From assembly GCF_006716445.1 (NCBI RefSeq), contig NZ_VFPA01000008.1:124001-188000 (forward strand): DNA of 64,000 nt. Direction: 5' to 3'. The position numbers were made by a program, and so were the translations under genes. The notes under the pieces were generated by a model. It was not told the DNA's origin. It worked only from the letters and a program-made list of their open reading frames with translations, and searched no databases. The DNA comes from Pseudonocardia kunmingensis. GTDB taxonomy: Bacteria; Actinomycetota; Actinomycetes; Mycobacteriales; Pseudonocardiaceae. Shown here in pieces: positions 26,339 to 35,674 of this stretch; the first letter of the stretch is position 1, and the number at the start of each line of letters is the position of its first letter.

Positions 26339-26520
26339 TCACACGGGAGCGTGACGCGGCGCTTGCCGGCCGGTCGATGAGCCGGAGCTGACCCACGGCC
26401 ACGGGGAGGCGAGCTGCTGTCGGCCGGTAGCCGCATGGTGGTCGGGGCTCGGCCCACCACCTCGGCCTCGGCCTGGGGGGCGATCACGGACTCGCCGGGG
26501 ACAGGCACGGGCAGCGACAT
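26339..26520 (-). pseudogene. Possible broken small gene downstream of the DUF4267 gene
   Basis: An ATG at 26520 with a very good AAGGAGG site follows the DUF4267 stop by 27 bases. The first 30 or so codons show the expected G/C third positions, then the bias moves to another frame, which stops at 26339. The original frame runs on antisense into the siderophore-binding gene with poor codon use. This suggests a frameshifted or truncated gene, but no family is recognisable in either part. The rest of the 26230-26547 gap shows nothing. Confidence 0.2.
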
Positions 26521-26547
26521 CGCGGCCTCCTTCGGCTGCAGGATCGA

Positions 26548-26916
26548 TCAGATCGTGAAGAGCAGAGCGGCGTCCACGAGCACCACCACGGCGGTGGCGA
26601 AGTGGATGCCGAACGCGGTGGCCTTCGTGCCTCCGTGGCGCAGCACGATGAGCGTGTCGCCGAGCGGGCACAGCGCGACGACCAGCATGAACCAGGCGGC
26701 GGCCTGGGTGCCGACGAAGGCGAGCAGCGCCAGGCCGAGCAGGCCGAAGGTGAGGTCGCGCAGCCCCTTGATGCTCAGGTAGGCGTCGGCGCCCGCACCG
26801 GCCGGGACGCCGTACCCGACGGCGGCGGCCTGCGGCGCCAGGAGGAACCGGGCACCGATGACGACCACGAAGAGGGCGAGGACGACGGTCAGGCCGTAGA
26901 CGAAGGGCGTGAGCAC
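26548..26916 (-). CDS. DUF4267-type small membrane protein
   Basis: A 122-residue protein with four hydrophobic helices (starting LTPFVYGLTVVLALFVVVIG) and the pattern of DUF4267 proteins: a short first loop ending in YGVPAGAGADAYLSIKGLRDL and a conserved basic IVLRHGGTKATAFGIH. The function of this family is unknown; members often sit next to TetR-type regulators. Two palindromes at 26930 and 26980 flank its likely promoter, so it seems to be a dedicated regulated unit. The regulator is not adjacent. Confidence 0.8.
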   Translation of the reverse strand: MLTPFVYGLTVVLALFVVVIGARFLLAPQAAAVGYGVPAGAGADAYLSIKGLRDLTFGLLGLALLAFVGTQAAAWFMLVVALCPLGDTLIVLRHGGTKATAFGIHFATAVVVLVDAALLFTI

Positions 26917-26929
26917 GGGATCTCCAGGG

Positions 26930-26942
26930 TTAGCAGCGCTAG
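26930..26942. promoter_or_regulatory. Operator-like palindrome 1 before the DUF4267 gene
   Basis: TTAGC-AGC-GCTAG, 13 bases before the ATG at 26916. It is the inverted partner of a second copy at 26980 (12 bases exactly reverse-complementary, 26931-26942 against 26980-26991). Confidence 0.5.
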
Positions 26943-26979
26943 GAACGCGAGCGACACTATCAGTGCGACGACAGAACTG

Positions 26980-26992
26980 CTAGCGCTGCTAG
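26980..26992. promoter_or_regulatory. Operator-like palindrome 2 before the DUF4267 gene
   Basis: CTAGC-GCT-GCTAG, a palindrome with 5-base arms. It and the copy at 26930 enclose 37 bases that contain a plausible promoter for the minus-strand gene, so a repressor bound to both could block it. Confidence 0.5.
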
Positions 26993-27068
26993 GCCAATGT
27001 CGGGGAGTCGACACGCGGCCCGCCCCGCGCCGGCCCTGGACTCGAGCCGGCAAGAAGCCCTGGCGCGC

Positions 27069-27090
27069 CTACCGGTCGTCTGGTTGATTG
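27069..27090. promoter_or_regulatory. Weak copy of the island palindrome before the mycofactocin-coupled SDR
   Basis: It begins CTACC and continues GGTCGTCTGGTTG; 13 of 22 positions match the perfect palindrome derived from the other sites. It ends 43 bases before the SDR start. It is the least convincing member of the set and is supported mainly by its position. Confidence 0.3.
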
Positions 27091-27133
27091 GAGCGAGGGT
27101 CAGACGACAGCAGTGCCGATCGGAGGTAGGGCG

Positions 27134-27964
27134 ATGGGGCGAGTTGACGGGAAGGTCGCTTTGATCACGGGAGCGGCGCGGAGCCAGGGCCGCTCACACG
27201 CGGTGCGGCTCGCGGCGGAGGGAGCCGACATCATCGCGATCGACGCCTGTGCGCCGATCGCCGCGGCACCGATCCCGATGGCCACGACCGACGACCTTGC
27301 CGAGACCGCGCGCCTGGTCGAGGACCTGGACCGGCGCGTGGTCACCTGGCAGGCCGACGTCCGGGACACCGCGGGCATGCAGGCCGCGGTCGAGGCCGGG
27401 CTCGCCGAGCTCGGCCACATCGACATCGTCTGCGCGAACGCGGGGATCTTCCCGACCGCATCCCTCATGGACACCACGGACGAGGTCTGGTCGGAGGTCA
27501 TCGACGTCAACCTCACCGGGGTCTTCAAGACGATCCGGGCGGTGGCGCCATCGATGATCGAGCGAGGGGAGGGAGGGTCGATCATCATCACCAGCTCGTC
27601 GGCCGGGATCAAGGGCGTGCCGAACACCGCGCCCTACACCTCCTCCAAGCACGGGGTGGTCGGGCTGATGCGCACTCTGGCCAACGAGTTGGCTCCGCAC
27701 CGGATCCGAGTGAACACCGTGCACCCCACCGGGGTCGACACGATCATGATCCAGAACGAGCCGACCTACCGCCTGCTGCTGCCCGACGCCGACACTCCTA
27801 CGCAGGAGCAGGCCATTCCGATCTTCCAGGCGATGAACGCGCTGCCGGTGCCGTGGGTGGAGGTGAGCGACGTCAGCAACGCGATCCTGTTCCTCGCCTC
27901 CGACGAGTCCCGCTACGTCACCGGCTCGATGTTGCCGGTCGACGCGGGGATGACGCAGAAGTGA
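27134..27964 (+). CDS. Mycofactocin-coupled short-chain dehydrogenase
   Basis: A 276-residue SDR. The dinucleotide motif is TGAARSQGRSHA and the catalytic residues lie in TSSSAGIKG...YTSSK (Ser, Tyr, Lys). An insertion after the second strand (ACAPIAAAPIPMATTDDLAETARLVED) is the mark of mycofactocin-coupled SDRs (TIGR03971), which bind NAD(H) tightly and pass electrons to mycofactocin. It should oxidise an alcohol. Start at 27134 with GGAGG upstream; an ATG 21 bases earlier is less likely. It opens the catabolic island, 64 bases before the acyl-CoA dehydrogenase gene. No mycofactocin biosynthesis genes are in the window. Confidence 0.9.
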   Translation: MGRVDGKVALITGAARSQGRSHAVRLAAEGADIIAIDACAPIAAAPIPMATTDDLAETARLVEDLDRRVVTWQADVRDTAGMQAAVEAGLAELGHIDIVCANAGIFPTASLMDTTDEVWSEVIDVNLTGVFKTIRAVAPSMIERGEGGSIIITSSSAGIKGVPNTAPYTSSKHGVVGLMRTLANELAPHRIRVNTVHPTGVDTIMIQNEPTYRLLLPDADTPTQEQAIPIFQAMNALPVPWVEVSDVSNAILFLASDESRYVTGSMLPVDAGMTQK

Positions 27965-27992
27965 GTGCAGCGACGGGTCCCGGCGACTAGCC

Positions 27993-28014
27993 CTACCAAA
28001 CGGTTGTCTGGGCG
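27993..28014. promoter_or_regulatory. Island palindrome, site before acyl-CoA dehydrogenase-MaoC genes
   Basis: CTACCAAACGG then TTGTCTGGGCG; 17 of 22 positions match the ideal palindrome. It ends 14 bases before the ATG at 28029, overlapping the expected promoter or leader. Candidate TetR operator. Confidence 0.6.
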
Positions 28015-28028
28015 GCTAAGCTCAGGAC

Positions 28029-29192
28029 ATGGACTTCGAGCTCACCGAGCAGCAGGAGCTGTTCCGTACGACGGTCCGCGACTGGGTGGACCGCGAGGCG
28101 CCCAAGGAGTGGGCCAGAGAGCTGGAGAAGGACGAGCACGCCTTCCCGCACGCGTTGTGGGACAAGTTCACCGCGGCCGGCTTCCACGGCATCGGGCTGC
28201 CCGAGGAGTACGGCGGGCAGGGCGGGGACATCCTGACCCAGATGATCCTGGCCCGCGGGCTCGCGCGGTCGCTGGCCGGCTTGACCTGGGTCTGGGGTAT
28301 CACGTCCTTCGCCGGCGGGAAGTCGGTCGGCCTCTACGGCTCGGACGGCCAGAAGCGCAAGCACCTCACCGCCATCGCCGAGGGCCGCGAGAAGTGGGCG
28401 ATCGGCTTCACCGAGCCCGGCGGCGGCACCGACCTGCTCGGCGGCATGCGCACCAAGGCCGCCAAGGTCGAGGGTGGCTGGGTCGTCAACGGGCAGAAGA
28501 CGTGGAGCTCGATGTCCCACGTGGCCGACTACATCCTGCTGCTCGCCCGCACCAGCGAGTACACCGAGAAGCGTCACCAAGGGGTGTCGCTGTTCATCCT
28601 GCCCACCACCAGCGAGGGGGTGACGATCCGCGACATCCCCAAGGTCGGGATGCGCTCGCTGGGATCCTGTGACGTCTACCTCGATAACGTGTTCATCCCG
28701 GAGGAGAACCTCCTCGGGGAGGAGAACAGGGCCTGGTACATGCTGCTGCCGACGCTGAACAACGAGCGGATCATGCTCTCCTCGTTCTGCGTCGGGATCA
28801 TGGACGGCATCCTCGAGGATGCGCTGCGCTACGTCGGGGAACGCGAGGCCTTCGGGGGTCCGATCGGCCGGTTCCAGGCGCTGCAGCACCACATCGCCAA
28901 CATCGCGATGTGGCGGGACCAGGCCGAGTTGATGGTCAACCGTGCCGCGTGGCTGCAGTCGGCCGGCCGGCCGTGTGGGCAGGAGGCGAACATGGCCAAG
29001 GTGGTCGCCTCCGAGCTCGGCGGCCAGGCGGCGGACCTGGGCATGCAGATCCTCGGCGGAATGGGTTACTCGGCCGAGACCGACATGCAGCGGTACTGGC
29101 GCGATGTGCGGCTGTTCCGGATCGGGCCGGTGACCAACGAGATGGCTCGAAACGTCATCGCGGAGGGCCTCGGCCTGCCGCGCTCCTTCTGA
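28029..29192 (+). CDS. Acyl-CoA dehydrogenase
   Basis: A 387-residue flavoprotein of the acyl-CoA dehydrogenase family, which introduces the alpha-beta double bond in acyl-CoA with FAD. Seen: the GLPEEYGGQGGD N-terminal motif, the FAD-contacting IGFTEPGGGTDL and the C-terminal ILGGMGYSAETDMQRYWRD. At the usual catalytic position the sequence is IGPVTNE rather than YEGT, so the base is probably the glutamate in NNERI, as in isovaleryl/long-chain types. It overlaps the MaoC-like gene by one base. It is the first gene of a small operon controlled by the palindrome at 27993. Confidence 0.93.
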   Translation: MDFELTEQQELFRTTVRDWVDREAPKEWARELEKDEHAFPHALWDKFTAAGFHGIGLPEEYGGQGGDILTQMILARGLARSLAGLTWVWGITSFAGGKSVGLYGSDGQKRKHLTAIAEGREKWAIGFTEPGGGTDLLGGMRTKAAKVEGGWVVNGQKTWSSMSHVADYILLLARTSEYTEKRHQGVSLFILPTTSEGVTIRDIPKVGMRSLGSCDVYLDNVFIPEENLLGEENRAWYMLLPTLNNERIMLSSFCVGIMDGILEDALRYVGEREAFGGPIGRFQALQHHIANIAMWRDQAELMVNRAAWLQSAGRPCGQEANMAKVVASELGGQAADLGMQILGGMGYSAETDMQRYWRDVRLFRIGPVTNEMARNVIAEGLGLPRSF

Positions 29193-29641
29193 TGACGGGG
29201 ACGGTCGGCCACGCGCCGGCCGGTCTGGTCGGGCAGCCGGTGCCCGGCGGCCGGTACTCCCTCGCCGGCTACGAGAGCTGGCTCGGTCACGACGCGCTGT
29301 ACTCCGAACCGGAGGAGCGCCCGCACCCGGTGATGGCGTTCGTCGCCGCGCAGCGAGGCCTCGGGGTCACCGTCGCCGAGCTCTTTCGCATGTGGGGCAC
29401 CGAGATGTCGGACGGGCCGATGCTCACGGAGTCCACGCTGGAGTTCCCCGGGGAGTTCCGCGTCGATACCGAGTACGACGTGCGGGGAACGGTCGCCTCC
29501 GTGGTGCGCAAGTCCGGCCGCACGCTGGGCGTCTTCGACCTCGTCACCGCCCGGTTCGAGATCGTCGAGCCGGGAGGGGATGCGCCCGTCGCCGTCGTGA
29601 CCAACACCTATGCCCTGCCCAGGCGGGAGGCGACGGAATGA
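29192..29641 (+). CDS. MaoC-like hot-dog protein (FAS1-type dehydratase domain)
   Basis: A 149-residue single hot-dog protein similar to the N-terminal, non-catalytic half of fungal-type hydratase 2 proteins. The ATG overlaps the acyl-CoA dehydrogenase stop (TGATG), and its own stop overlaps the next MaoC gene (ATGA). It lacks the D-x-NPxH catalytic motif present in the next gene, so it probably forms a heterodimer with it, as in actinobacterial steroid enoyl-CoA hydratases of the ChsH1-ChsH2 kind. Role: structural or substrate-binding half of an enoyl-CoA hydratase (inference). Confidence 0.78.
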   Translation: MTGTVGHAPAGLVGQPVPGGRYSLAGYESWLGHDALYSEPEERPHPVMAFVAAQRGLGVTVAELFRMWGTEMSDGPMLTESTLEFPGEFRVDTEYDVRGTVASVVRKSGRTLGVFDLVTARFEIVEPGGDAPVAVVTNTYALPRREATE

Positions 29642-30051
29642 GCGGAGACGAGGTCCTCCCGGAGTGGGCTCTCGCCGAGGTCGACCCGGAGAAGATGAAG
29701 GTGCTGGCGCTGCTGCTCGCCGACCCCAACCCACTTCATTTCGACCCGGCTGTCGCCCCGCGTCTCGGGGTTGCCGAGCGCCCGGTGAACCAGGGGCCGT
29801 CCAACATGGCGATGCTGGTGAACCTGCTGCGTGCCGCCTACCCCAGGGGCCGGCTCCGGCGGCTGACGGTTCAGCTGCGGGGCAGCGTGGTCGCCGGGCA
29901 GAGCGTGCGGGCCAGCGGCCGCGTGACCGGCCGGGAGCGGCAGGGCGCCACGGAGACGGTGCGCTGCGAGGTCGCCCTCGGCGTGGACGGAGGGCGGGTG
30001 GTCCTGTCGGGCGAGGCAGAGGTCGAGATCCCGGTCGTGGCTTCCGCCTGA
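29638..30051 (+). CDS. MaoC-like enoyl-CoA hydratase, catalytic subunit
   Basis: A 137-residue hot-dog hydratase. The motif DPNPLHFDPAVAP (about residues 29-41) is the R-specific hydratase signature, with Asp and His as the catalytic pair. It adds water to trans-2-enoyl-CoA. It is translationally coupled to the preceding single-hot-dog protein and the acyl-CoA dehydrogenase, so the three can catalyse the first two steps of a beta-oxidation round. Substrate size cannot be judged. Confidence 0.85.
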   Translation: MSGDEVLPEWALAEVDPEKMKVLALLLADPNPLHFDPAVAPRLGVAERPVNQGPSNMAMLVNLLRAAYPRGRLRRLTVQLRGSVVAGQSVRASGRVTGRERQGATETVRCEVALGVDGGRVVLSGEAEVEIPVVASA

Positions 30052-30094
30052 TGACGCCGGGCCAGAGGGCCTGCTCGTTGCCGGTTGTGGAGCC

Positions 30095-30116
30095 CTACCA
30101 AACGATCGTATGGTCA
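30095..30116. promoter_or_regulatory. Island palindrome, site before acyl-CoA ligase 1
   Basis: CTACCAAACGATCG then TATGGTCA; 19 of 22 positions match the ideal palindrome. The inner 18 bases pair at 8 of 9 positions. It lies 19 bases before the ATG at 30136, just before the ribosome-binding site. Confidence 0.7.
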
Positions 30117-30135
30117 GTTGTCCAGGAGGTGTGTC

Positions 30136-31794
30136 ATGGGTGATGACACCGTTCTTACGGTTCCTGCGCTCATCGAGCGGGCCGCCCGGCTGCATCCCGA
30201 CAACGACGCTCTCGTGTTCCCCGAGGTGCGGCAGACCTACCGTGAGCTAGAGGCCTCCGCGCTGGCAGTGGCCCGCTCGCTGACCGCATCGGGGGTCGGC
30301 CGGGGCGATGTGGTCGGGACCCTGATGCCCAACTGCCTGCAGTTCGTCCACGCCATGGTCGGAGCAGCGATGGTCGGAGCGACGTTCGTTCCGATCAACG
30401 CACGGCTGGCCCCTCGTGAGGTCGCCTACGTCGTCCGCGACTCGGGCATGCGGTCGCTCTTCACTACGGACGTGGTCGACGAGTACGTCGACTACGTCGG
30501 TCGGCTGCACGAAACCTTTCCCGAGCTGGCTGCTGCCGCGCCCGCCGCGACCCCCGCGGTGGTCGATGCCCCGCGGCTCGAGCACGCCGTCCTGCTCGGC
30601 TCGCGATCGGCGCCCGGTTTCTGGGCGGAGGCCGATTTCCTCGCGCTGGGCCGGGCTGTGGACGAGGACACCGTCCGGGCTGCAGCGATCGACGTCGCCC
30701 CCGACGCGCCATACATCATGATGTACACCTCCGGGACGACGGCGGAGCCGAAGGGCTGCCCGCTGACGCACGAGTCGGTGGTGCGGCTGGGCGCCGCGGT
30801 CGGCGAGGAGGCCCTCCGCATCCAGGCGTCCGACCGGATGTGGAACCCGCTGCCGATGTTCCACGTCAGCGCCCAGGCGCCGATGATCGGTGTCCTGAAC
30901 GCGGGTGCGTGCTACGTCTCGATGACGCACTTCGAGGCGGGCGCGGCCCTCTCGCTCATCGAGCGGGAGCGGGCCACGCTGATGTGGCCGGCCTACCCGA
31001 CGCTCACCGGCCCGCTGCTCGCCCACCCCGACTATGGTCCGGATCGCTTCCGGCGCGTCCGTGGCCTGTTGACGGTCGGCCCGCCGGACCTGCTGCGAGG
31101 CTTTCAGCAGCAGCTGCCGCACACCAGGCACGTGAGCTGTTACGGCTCGACCGAGTTGGGCGGCGTCGCCGTGATGGGGCGGCTCGACGACCCGCTCGAG
31201 GAGCGTCTGACCTGCGGCAGGCCCTTCACCGGGGTGGAGGTGGTGGTACGTGACCCCACGACGGACGAGCCCGCGGCGGTGGGGGAGACCGGCGTGCTGT
31301 ACGTGCGCGGGTTCAATCTCTTCCTCGGCTACCACGACGACGCGGCGAAGACCGCGGCCGCCATCGACGCCGACGGTTGGTTCTTCACCGGCGACCTCGC
31401 CTCGATCGACGGGAACGGCAACCTGACCTTCCGCGGGCGGACCAAGGACATGCTCAAGGTCGGCGGTGAGAACGTGGGATGCCTCGAGGTGGAGTCCTAC
31501 CTCGTGCAGCATCCCGACATCCAGCTCGCCGCGGTCGTCGGGGTGCCGGACCCGGTGTACGACGAGGTGCCGGCGGCCTTCGTCGAGCTGCGGGAGGACG
31601 CGTCCCTCACCGAGGGCGAGGTGATCGAGTACTGCCGCCGGGGGCTCGCGAAGTACAAGGTGCCGCGCCACGTCCGCTTCACCACCGAGTGGCCGATGTC
31701 GGCCACCAAGGTCCAGAAGTTCCGGCTGCGGGACCGGCTGGTCGCCGAGTTGGAGTCGGGGGGTGCGCAGCCGTCCGCGCCGGCGACGGCCTGA
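30136..31794 (+). CDS. Acyl-CoA ligase 1 (AMP-forming)
   Basis: A 552-residue ANL ligase that makes an acyl-CoA from a free acid and ATP. Motifs are MMYTSGTTAEPKGCPLTH for phosphate binding, the GYHDD and WFFTGD hinge region, KDMLKVGGENVGCLEVE, and the catalytic lysine near the end in KVQKFRLRD. It is a close paralogue of the ligase at 38939-40582 (the same KDMLKVGGENV and KxQKFxLR segments), suggesting duplication inside the island. AGGAGGTG precedes the ATG. It appears to be transcribed alone from the operator-bearing promoter at 30095. Confidence 0.93.
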   Translation: MGDDTVLTVPALIERAARLHPDNDALVFPEVRQTYRELEASALAVARSLTASGVGRGDVVGTLMPNCLQFVHAMVGAAMVGATFVPINARLAPREVAYVVRDSGMRSLFTTDVVDEYVDYVGRLHETFPELAAAAPAATPAVVDAPRLEHAVLLGSRSAPGFWAEADFLALGRAVDEDTVRAAAIDVAPDAPYIMMYTSGTTAEPKGCPLTHESVVRLGAAVGEEALRIQASDRMWNPLPMFHVSAQAPMIGVLNAGACYVSMTHFEAGAALSLIERERATLMWPAYPTLTGPLLAHPDYGPDRFRRVRGLLTVGPPDLLRGFQQQLPHTRHVSCYGSTELGGVAVMGRLDDPLEERLTCGRPFTGVEVVVRDPTTDEPAAVGETGVLYVRGFNLFLGYHDDAAKTAAAIDADGWFFTGDLASIDGNGNLTFRGRTKDMLKVGGENVGCLEVESYLVQHPDIQLAAVVGVPDPVYDEVPAAFVELREDASLTEGEVIEYCRRGLAKYKVPRHVRFTTEWPMSATKVQKFRLRDRLVAELESGGAQPSAPATA

Positions 31795-31871
31795 CCGGTG
31801 CCTGCCCGACGACGACGCCCGAGATCGGCACCTCCTACTCCTTGACAGTGCTGGTCGTGGGCATCAGGCTC

Positions 31872-31893
31872 TGCCCAAACTACCGTATGGTTG
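31872..31893. promoter_or_regulatory. Island palindrome, site before the LIV-type ABC operon
   Basis: TGCCCAAACTA then CCGTATGGTTG; 15 of 22 positions match the ideal palindrome, with the half CCAAAC and the half CGTATGGT well kept. It ends 20 bases before the GTG at 31914. Confidence 0.5.
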
Positions 31894-31913
31894 CCCGTGT
31901 CAGGAGGCCCGTT

Positions 31914-33065
31914 GTGGGGAAGCCGGGGAGCACCGTCGCTCTCGCCTCGCTCGTCGCGCTCGCCCTCGCCGGCTGTGGTGGGGGCTCGTCCACCGGTGCG
32001 GCGGAGGAGGCGGGCGGGAGGCCCACCGCCGTCACCGCGACCATGCTCGCCGACCTGACCGGCGGGGCCGCGTTCTGCGGCGTGGCCGCTCGTACCGGCG
32101 CCGAGACCGCGGTCAAGAAGATCAACGAGGAACGAATGCTCGGGGAGACCACCCTCGAGCTCGCCGTCGAGGACACCGCCACCGATCCTCGCCAGGCCGC
32201 CTCGCTGATGAGCCGGGTCGCCGGCGGCGACTCGCAGGCCGTGCTGTTCGGCTGCGCCAGCCAGGTCGCACAGGCGATCGCGCCGGTCGCCCAGGACGAG
32301 GGTGTTCCGCTCGTGGCGATGCAGTCCGGCTCCGACGGCGTGCTCGACGCCGGCGAGTACCTCTTCCGGTCTACCGCGCCGCAGGCCAGCTACCAGGACG
32401 TCGTCGTGGATCGGCTCGTCGAGCAGGGCGTGCGGTCCGCGGCGGTCGTCTACCAGGCGGAGAATCCCACGCTGGTCGAGCTCGCCGAGGACACCTACCC
32501 GGGCCTGTTCGCATCGGCGGGGATCTCGATCGTGGCGAGCGAGAAGTTCCAGGGCACCGGGTTCGACTTCGCCGCGCTGACCTCGAGCGTCGCCGGCCGC
32601 TCGCCCGACGTCGTGGTCATGCTGGGCCAGGGCACCCCGAACGTCACGGTCATCACCCAGCTCCGGCAGGCCGGCTTCACGGGCCCGGTGGTCGGGTCCG
32701 CGAGCTTCTCCGCCGATGTGCTCGCGCCGCTCGGTGGGCAGGCGAACGGCGCTCTGTGGGCCTCGGACTTCAACGTCGCCGGCAGCGCGCCGTCCACCCA
32801 GGAGTTCGTCTCCTACTTCCGCAGCGTCAACGGGTCCGATCCGTCGCAGTTCGCCGCGCAGGCGTGGGACGCGGTCATGCTGCTGGCCGCGGGGATCGAG
32901 GCGGCCGAGACCCTCGACCGCGAGGGGGTGCGCGCCGGGCTGGAGACGGCCGCGGCCCGTGGGTTCGACGGGGCCGTCGGCCCGGTCACGTTCGAGGACC
33001 GGGACGCGCGTGTGGGCGGGGTGCTCGTGACCTGGCAGGACGGTCGCGAGCAGCTCGTCGGCTGA
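31914..33065 (+). CDS. LIV-type ABC transporter substrate-binding lipoprotein
   Basis: A 383-residue binding protein of the branched-chain amino acid (LivJ/LivK) class. The signal peptide ends in the lipobox LALAGC (Cys21). The mature part shows the two-lobe pattern GGAAFCGVAARTGAETAVKKINEE, LMSRVAGGDSQAVLFGCASQVAQAIAPVAQ and YQDVVVDRLVEQG. The GTG at 31914 is preferred because AGGAGG lies 6 bases upstream; an in-frame ATG at 31887 falls inside the palindrome. In degradative islands such proteins often bind aromatic or other organic acids instead of amino acids. First gene of the importer operon. Confidence 0.9.
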   Translation: MGKPGSTVALASLVALALAGCGGGSSTGAAEEAGGRPTAVTATMLADLTGGAAFCGVAARTGAETAVKKINEERMLGETTLELAVEDTATDPRQAASLMSRVAGGDSQAVLFGCASQVAQAIAPVAQDEGVPLVAMQSGSDGVLDAGEYLFRSTAPQASYQDVVVDRLVEQGVRSAAVVYQAENPTLVELAEDTYPGLFASAGISIVASEKFQGTGFDFAALTSSVAGRSPDVVVMLGQGTPNVTVITQLRQAGFTGPVVGSASFSADVLAPLGGQANGALWASDFNVAGSAPSTQEFVSYFRSVNGSDPSQFAAQAWDAVMLLAAGIEAAETLDREGVRAGLETAAARGFDGAVGPVTFEDRDARVGGVLVTWQDGREQLVG

Positions 33066-33099
33066 GACGCGCCGCCCGACCGGCGCCGAGGAGGATGCG

Positions 33100-33996
33100 A
33101 TGCTCGCCCAACTGACCAACGCCGTCGTGCTGGGAAGTCTCTACCTGCTCTTCGCCCTGGGGCTCACGCTGTGCTGGGGCGTGCTCGACGTGCTCAACCT
33201 CGCCCACGGGTCGATCTTCATGTTCGGCGCCTTCGGGGTGTACCTGGTGATCCGCGAGTCCGGTGTGGTGCTACCGCTCGTGCTGCTGACGGTGCTCGCG
33301 TCGGCGATCGGCGCTGCGCTGTCGGTGCTGTTGCAGGTGCTCGTGTTCCGCCCGCTGCGCCGACGCGCGGAGGCGGGCGGGACAGGGGAGCTGGGTGTGT
33401 TGATCGCCAGCATCGGCGCCGGGCTGATCCCGGTGGCCGTGGCGATGAACCTCGCCGACGCCGAGGTGGTGAACCTGCCGGGTGAGGTCGCGCAGAGCAC
33501 GGTGCACGAGCTCGGGCCGATCCGGATCACGAGCCTGCAGGTGGCGATCGTCGTCCTCGCGGTGGGTCTGACCGCTGCCCTGGCCGTGTGGATCGCGCGG
33601 ACCCGGACCGGACGGGCCCTGCGCACCATCGCCCACCAACCGCACACCGCCGAACTACTCGGAATCCCGGTCGCGCGGCTCTCCGCGGTGACGATGGCGA
33701 TCAGCGGCGCTCTGGCAGGCGGCAGCGGACTGCTGCTCGCCGCCAACGCGAATGCGATCGACCCGCACATGGGCGACGGCCTGCTGCTCAAGGCGTTCGC
33801 CGTCATCGTGCTCGGCGGTGTCGGCAGCATCCTCGGCGCAGCGGTCGGCGCGTTCGTCCTGGCGTTCACGGAGACGTTCGCCGTCGCCTACATCTCCGGG
33901 GAGGCCCGCGACATCCTCGCGTTCGGCCTCATCCTGGCGGTGCTCGTGCTGCGGCCCCAGGGGCTGGTCCGGCGCGCGTCGGGGCAGCGGGCATGA
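33100..33996 (+). CDS. livH: LIV-type ABC transporter permease LivH
   Basis: A 298-residue permease with about eight membrane helices. The LivH signature is visible: the N-terminal GLTLCWGVLDVLNLAHGSIFMFGAF and the C-terminal VIVLGGVGSILGAAVGAFVLAFTETF. With LivM it forms the membrane channel of the importer. GAGGAGG precedes the ATG. It ends overlapping livM by four bases (ATGA), so the two are translationally coupled. Confidence 0.93.
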   Translation: MLAQLTNAVVLGSLYLLFALGLTLCWGVLDVLNLAHGSIFMFGAFGVYLVIRESGVVLPLVLLTVLASAIGAALSVLLQVLVFRPLRRRAEAGGTGELGVLIASIGAGLIPVAVAMNLADAEVVNLPGEVAQSTVHELGPIRITSLQVAIVVLAVGLTAALAVWIARTRTGRALRTIAHQPHTAELLGIPVARLSAVTMAISGALAGGSGLLLAANANAIDPHMGDGLLLKAFAVIVLGGVGSILGAAVGAFVLAFTETFAVAYISGEARDILAFGLILAVLVLRPQGLVRRASGQRA

Positions 33997-34864
33997 TCGA
34001 GTGGTTCGCGTCGAACGAGACGCTCCTGCTGACCGCCCTCGCCTACCACATCGTCGGCCTGAGCTTCCAGGTCGTGCTGCGCAGCGGGGTCTTCTCGCTC
34101 GCCGCCGCGGGTTTCTGGGGTATCGGGGCCTACACGAGCGCGCTGCTGTCCGAGCCACTCGGCTGGGCCGTCGCGGTGGTCGTCGCCCTCGCCCTCGCCG
34201 GGGCGCTGGCCCTCGGGCTCGCCGCGGTCGTCGCCCGGCTGCGCGGGCTCTACCTGGGCATGGCGACGATCGCGTTCGACCTGCTCGTGGTCTCCCTCGC
34301 CTACGGCTGGGACTCGCTGACCGGCGGCGCGCTCGGGCTGTTCGGGATCCCTCGTTCGGCAACCCTGCTCTCGGTCGGTGGGCTCGCCGTGGTGGCGACG
34401 TTCGTGGTGGCGATGCTGCAGTCCCGGGCCGGCGGGCGCTTCGTCGACGCCCTCCGAACGGACGAGACCCTCGCCCGTTCACTCGGGATCGAGACCGGCC
34501 GTCTGCGGGCCGCGACGATCGTGCTCAGCGGTGTGCTCGGCGCGCTCGCCGGCGCTGTCACCCCATTGATCTTCGGCGTGCTGGGGCCGGAGGAGAGCGG
34601 GTTCCCGCTGGTCGTCCTCGGGTTGACGATCGTCGTGATCGGTGGGTCGGGCTCATGGGTCGGTCCGGCGATCGGGGCTCTGGTGGTCACCGCGCTGCCC
34701 GAGGTGCTGCGCGGCGTCGACGAGTGGCGCGACGTCGTCTACGGCGCGCTGATCGTCCTGATGGTGATCTTCGCGCCGTCGGGGTTGCTCGGCCTCGCAC
34801 GGTCGGCACGGCAGGGGCTGCGGCGCCGGCTGGTGCGAGCGCCGGCCGCGGAAGGAGCGGGCAG

Positions 34865-34868
<4 letters not shown>
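33993..34868 (+). CDS. livM: LIV-type ABC transporter permease LivM
   Basis: A 291-residue second permease of the importer. LivM features are FSLAAAGFWGIGAYTSALL, the RLRGLYLGMATIAFDLL segment, and the RTDETLARSLGIETGRLR loop followed by the VIGGSGSWVGPAIGALVV helix. It starts at 33993, overlapping livH by 4 bases, and overlaps the ATPase gene by 4 bases. The membrane topology is about eight to nine helices. Confidence 0.92.
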
Positions 34869-35674
<806 letters not shown>

